From Eubacterium sp. TM05-53 (lineage in GTDB: Bacteria; Bacillota_I; Bacilli_A; Erysipelotrichales; Erysipelotrichaceae): a stretch of 5,199 nt of DNA. Positions within the stretch are counted from its first letter, which is position 1. Every line of letters starts with the position of its first letter. Shown here one piece after another: positions 1 through 5,199 of this stretch. A model generated the notes under the pieces. That model did not search any database and was not told where the DNA came from. It saw only the letters and a program-made list of their open reading frames with translations. A program made the position numbers and the translations under genes. Location: NCBI RefSeq assembly GCF_003436425.1, contig NZ_QSPK01000103.1:1-5199 (forward strand), in the 5' to 3' direction.

Positions 1-1
1 A

Positions 2-19
2 GCAGCAGAAGCTGAATAA
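2..19 (+). CDS. 3' end of an upstream gene (last five codons, partial)
   Basis: Read from base 2, the window opens with codons for A-A-E-A-E, then TAA with a second in-frame TAA directly after it (20-22). This frame is chosen because its codons match the style of the genes downstream and because an intrinsic terminator follows 10 bases later, as expected after a gene end. The other two frames also end soon (TGA at 13-15 in frame 1, TAA at 27-29 in frame 3), so the choice is not certain. Five residues are too few to name the product. A PTS permease component would fit the neighbourhood, but that is only inference. Confidence 0.4.
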   Translation, partial: AAEAE

Positions 20-29
20 TAAGTATTAA

Positions 30-67
30 AACGGCGTCAGGCCTAAACGCTGGCGTCGTTATTTTTT
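30..67 (+). terminator. Rho-independent terminator upstream of the operon
   Basis: The arms AACGGCGTCAG (30-40) and CTGGCGTCGTT (50-60) form an 11-bp stem with two G-U pairs and a 9-nt loop. A61 and a run of six T (62-67) follow. This is a textbook intrinsic terminator for the gene ending at 19. Only 24 bases separate the T-run from the next ATG, and they contain the ribosome binding site, so there is no room for a promoter after the hairpin. The operon must be reached by read-through, or from a promoter at or before the hairpin, so the element may act as an attenuator. Confidence 0.85.
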
Positions 68-73
68 AGAAAA

Positions 74-80
74 AGAGGAG
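74..80 (+). promoter_or_regulatory. Ribosome binding site of the MupG-like gene
   Basis: AGAGGAG lies 11 bases before the ATG at 92. It is a strong match to the Shine-Dalgarno sequence, though slightly far from the start. No other start codon sits between it and the conserved LGVSLYP segment, so it supports the ATG at 92. Confidence 0.75.
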
Positions 81-91
81 AAAAATTAATT

Positions 92-2771
<2,680 letters not shown>

Positions 2772-2772
<1 letters not shown>

Positions 2773-3590
2773 TGAAATACGCAATTTTTGTAGATGTGGA
2801 TGGCACTTTACTAGATAATAAACAACAGATACCTGAAAGTGCTGTCTACGCTATCCAAAATGCGCGTAAGAATGGTCATTATGTTTTCTTGAATACGGGA
2901 AGATGTAAAGCCGAATTATTCGAATCCATATTAGATGTTGGGTTTGATGGAATTATTTGTTCATCTGGTGGATACATTGAATATGAAGGTCAATGTATTC
3001 GCCATTTGACTTTTGATGAGAATGATATTCAAGCTTTGATCCAGTATTTCGAGAAAAACAAGATTGGCTATTACTTAGAATGTAATCACGGCATGTATGT
3101 CAATACACTTTATCATGATTGGATGCAAGAAGCTTTTAAGGATTTTATGCCAGAAAGTGCTGAAGACTTTATGAGTTCAATGATCGTAGTGGATGGTTCG
3201 CAACAAATTTATGAAGTGAATAAAATCTCCTTTTTATGTACTTTAAATAACTTTGACCAAATCTATAATGATTTGCATGAACATTTCAACATCATAAAAA
3301 ATACCATTCCTATGATTCGTGAAGTATCTGGAGAAATCAGCATTAAAGGTATTCATAAGGCAGATGCAGCGGATATCTTATTAAAACATATTGGATTAGA
3401 AGATTTATCTACGATTGCGATTGGGGATTCGGATAACGATATTGAGCTTCTACAACACGTAGATATAGGTATATGTATGGGTAATGGTACAGAAAAGTGT
3501 AAGGCTGTTTGTGATGAAATTACAGATGATGTAGAGCATGATGGATTGTATAAGAGTTTTATCAAACATAATTTAATAGAAAGTAGGTAA
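2772..3590 (+). CDS. Cof-type HAD-IIB sugar-phosphate phosphatase
   Basis: This 272-residue cytoplasmic haloacid-dehalogenase-superfamily hydrolase has the Cof/subfamily IIB motif order and length. Motif I is DVDGTLLD (nucleophile D8, acid/base D10). Motif II is the T42-G-R turn in FLNTGR. The motif III lysine lies in the KGIHKADAA stretch (K192 or K196; K196 fits the usual KG..K pattern best). Motif IV is GDSDND (D219, D223, Mg2+ ligands). The alpha/beta cap of class IIB lies between motifs II and III, at about residues 80-185. Such enzymes dephosphorylate sugar phosphates and other small phosphoesters with loose specificity. Placed between two phospho-glucosidases, it may act on glucose-6-phosphate or another phosphosugar made by the pathway, perhaps as an overflow valve; that is inference. 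The ATG at 2772 is supported because MKYAIFVDVDGT is the normal Cof start. A 4-base gap separates it from the next gene. Confidence 0.92.
3582..3587 (+). promoter_or_regulatory. Weak ribosome binding site of the second GH1 gene
   Basis: AGTAGG, extended to AGTAGGT at 3588, is one mismatch from AGGAGGT and lies about seven bases before the ATG at 3595. It overlaps the last codons and stop of the HAD gene. It is weaker than the sites of the first two genes, so this gene may depend on coupling with the HAD gene. Confidence 0.5.
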
Positions 3591-3594
3591 ATAA

Positions 3595-5062
<1,468 letters not shown>

Positions 5063-5064
<2 letters not shown>

Positions 5065-5091
5065 GCGTCAATCGACGTCTTTTCTTTTTTT
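5063..5091 (+). terminator. Rho-independent terminator at the operon end
   Basis: AGGCGTC (5063-5069) and GACGTCT (5074-5080) form a 7-bp stem with one G-U pair and an AATC tetraloop. The T-rich tail at 5080-5091 has a single C. The left arm uses the last two bases of the TAG stop codon, so there is no 3' untranslated spacer. It ends the four-gene unit. Confidence 0.88.
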
Positions 5092-5112
5092 AACACATAT
5101 TTTTACACAATT

Positions 5113-5186
5113 TACTTAATGTATACATAGTGTTGTGGGTTTTATACACAAACTAAAATGGATTAAAAAATCATATACACTAAGTA
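5113..5186. repeat. Widely spaced inverted repeat downstream of the operon
   Basis: TACTTAATGTATA (5113-5125) and TATACACTAAGTA (5174-5186) are inverted copies with one mismatch in 13 bases, separated by 48 bases. The left copy runs into the perfect 10-bp palindrome ATGTATACAT (5119-5128). The centres are about 61 bp apart, close to six helical turns, which would suit paired binding sites for a regulator of the next gene. The region is very AT-rich, so chance cannot be excluded. The rest of 5092-5199 shows no gene and no convincing promoter. Confidence 0.4.
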
Positions 5187-5199
5187 GAATTTGAGTCGA

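Noticed and set aside
1..91. Catabolite response element or LicT/BglG antiterminator (RAT) site before the operon
   Set aside because: No segment matches the cre consensus or the usual RAT sequence by eye; the hairpin is adequately explained as an intrinsic terminator.
5102..5179. Promoter candidates using the TATACA hexamers at 5122, 5143 and 5174
   Set aside because: None has a -35 box close to TTGACA at 16-18 bp spacing; the nearest, TTTACA at 5102, is only 14 bp from the TATACA at 5122.
5116..5199. Possible C-terminus of a convergent minus-strand gene (open from the window edge to a TAA near 5116-5118)
   Set aside because: Only 27 codons, with no recognisable residues, very AT-rich, and with no good terminator oriented for the minus strand. 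An intergenic spacer is simpler.

Overview
The window is AT-rich, tightly packed DNA with all supported genes on the + strand. Purine-rich Shine-Dalgarno sites, AT-rich codon choice, U-tailed intrinsic terminators and the gene content (phospho-sugar hydrolases of the PTS type) point to a low-GC Gram-positive bacterium (Bacillota). My impression is a gut Erysipelotrichia- or Lactobacillales-like host, but the sequence alone does not fix the genus.

Layout: bases 1-19 probably hold the last codons of an upstream gene. A strong intrinsic terminator hairpin follows (30-67). Then comes a four-gene run: a MupG/DUF871-family (GH170-like) 6-phospho-glycoside hydrolase (92-1285), a GH1 6-phospho-beta-glucosidase (1300-2772), a Cof-type HAD-IIB phosphatase (2772-3590) and a second, diverged GH1 6-phospho-beta-glucosidase (3595-5064). 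Junctions are 14 nt, a 1-nt overlap (TAATG) and 4 nt, so the four are almost certainly one transcription unit. A second intrinsic terminator begins inside the last stop codon (5063-5091). The remaining ~108 bases hold no supported gene, but do contain a widely spaced inverted repeat.

How the genes may work together: PTS transporters deliver sugars as 6-phosphates. The two GH1 enzymes would split 6-phospho-beta-glucosides into glucose-6-phosphate plus an aglycone or sugar. The MupG-like enzyme would act on a related 6-phosphorylated glycoside (6-phospho-MurNAc-GlcNAc in the characterised Staphylococcus aureus enzyme). The HAD protein may dephosphorylate a sugar phosphate from this flux. No transporter or regulator lies inside the window; a PTS component just upstream is plausible but not shown.

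This is mostly a recognisable catabolic operon. The points most worth a second look are the MupG-like enzyme paired with GH1 enzymes with no murQ in view, the divergence between the two GH1 copies (including a Ser-to-Gly change in the presumed phosphate loop of the second), the terminator placed directly before the operon, and the inverted repeat after it. I found no convincing evidence of a wholly new system.
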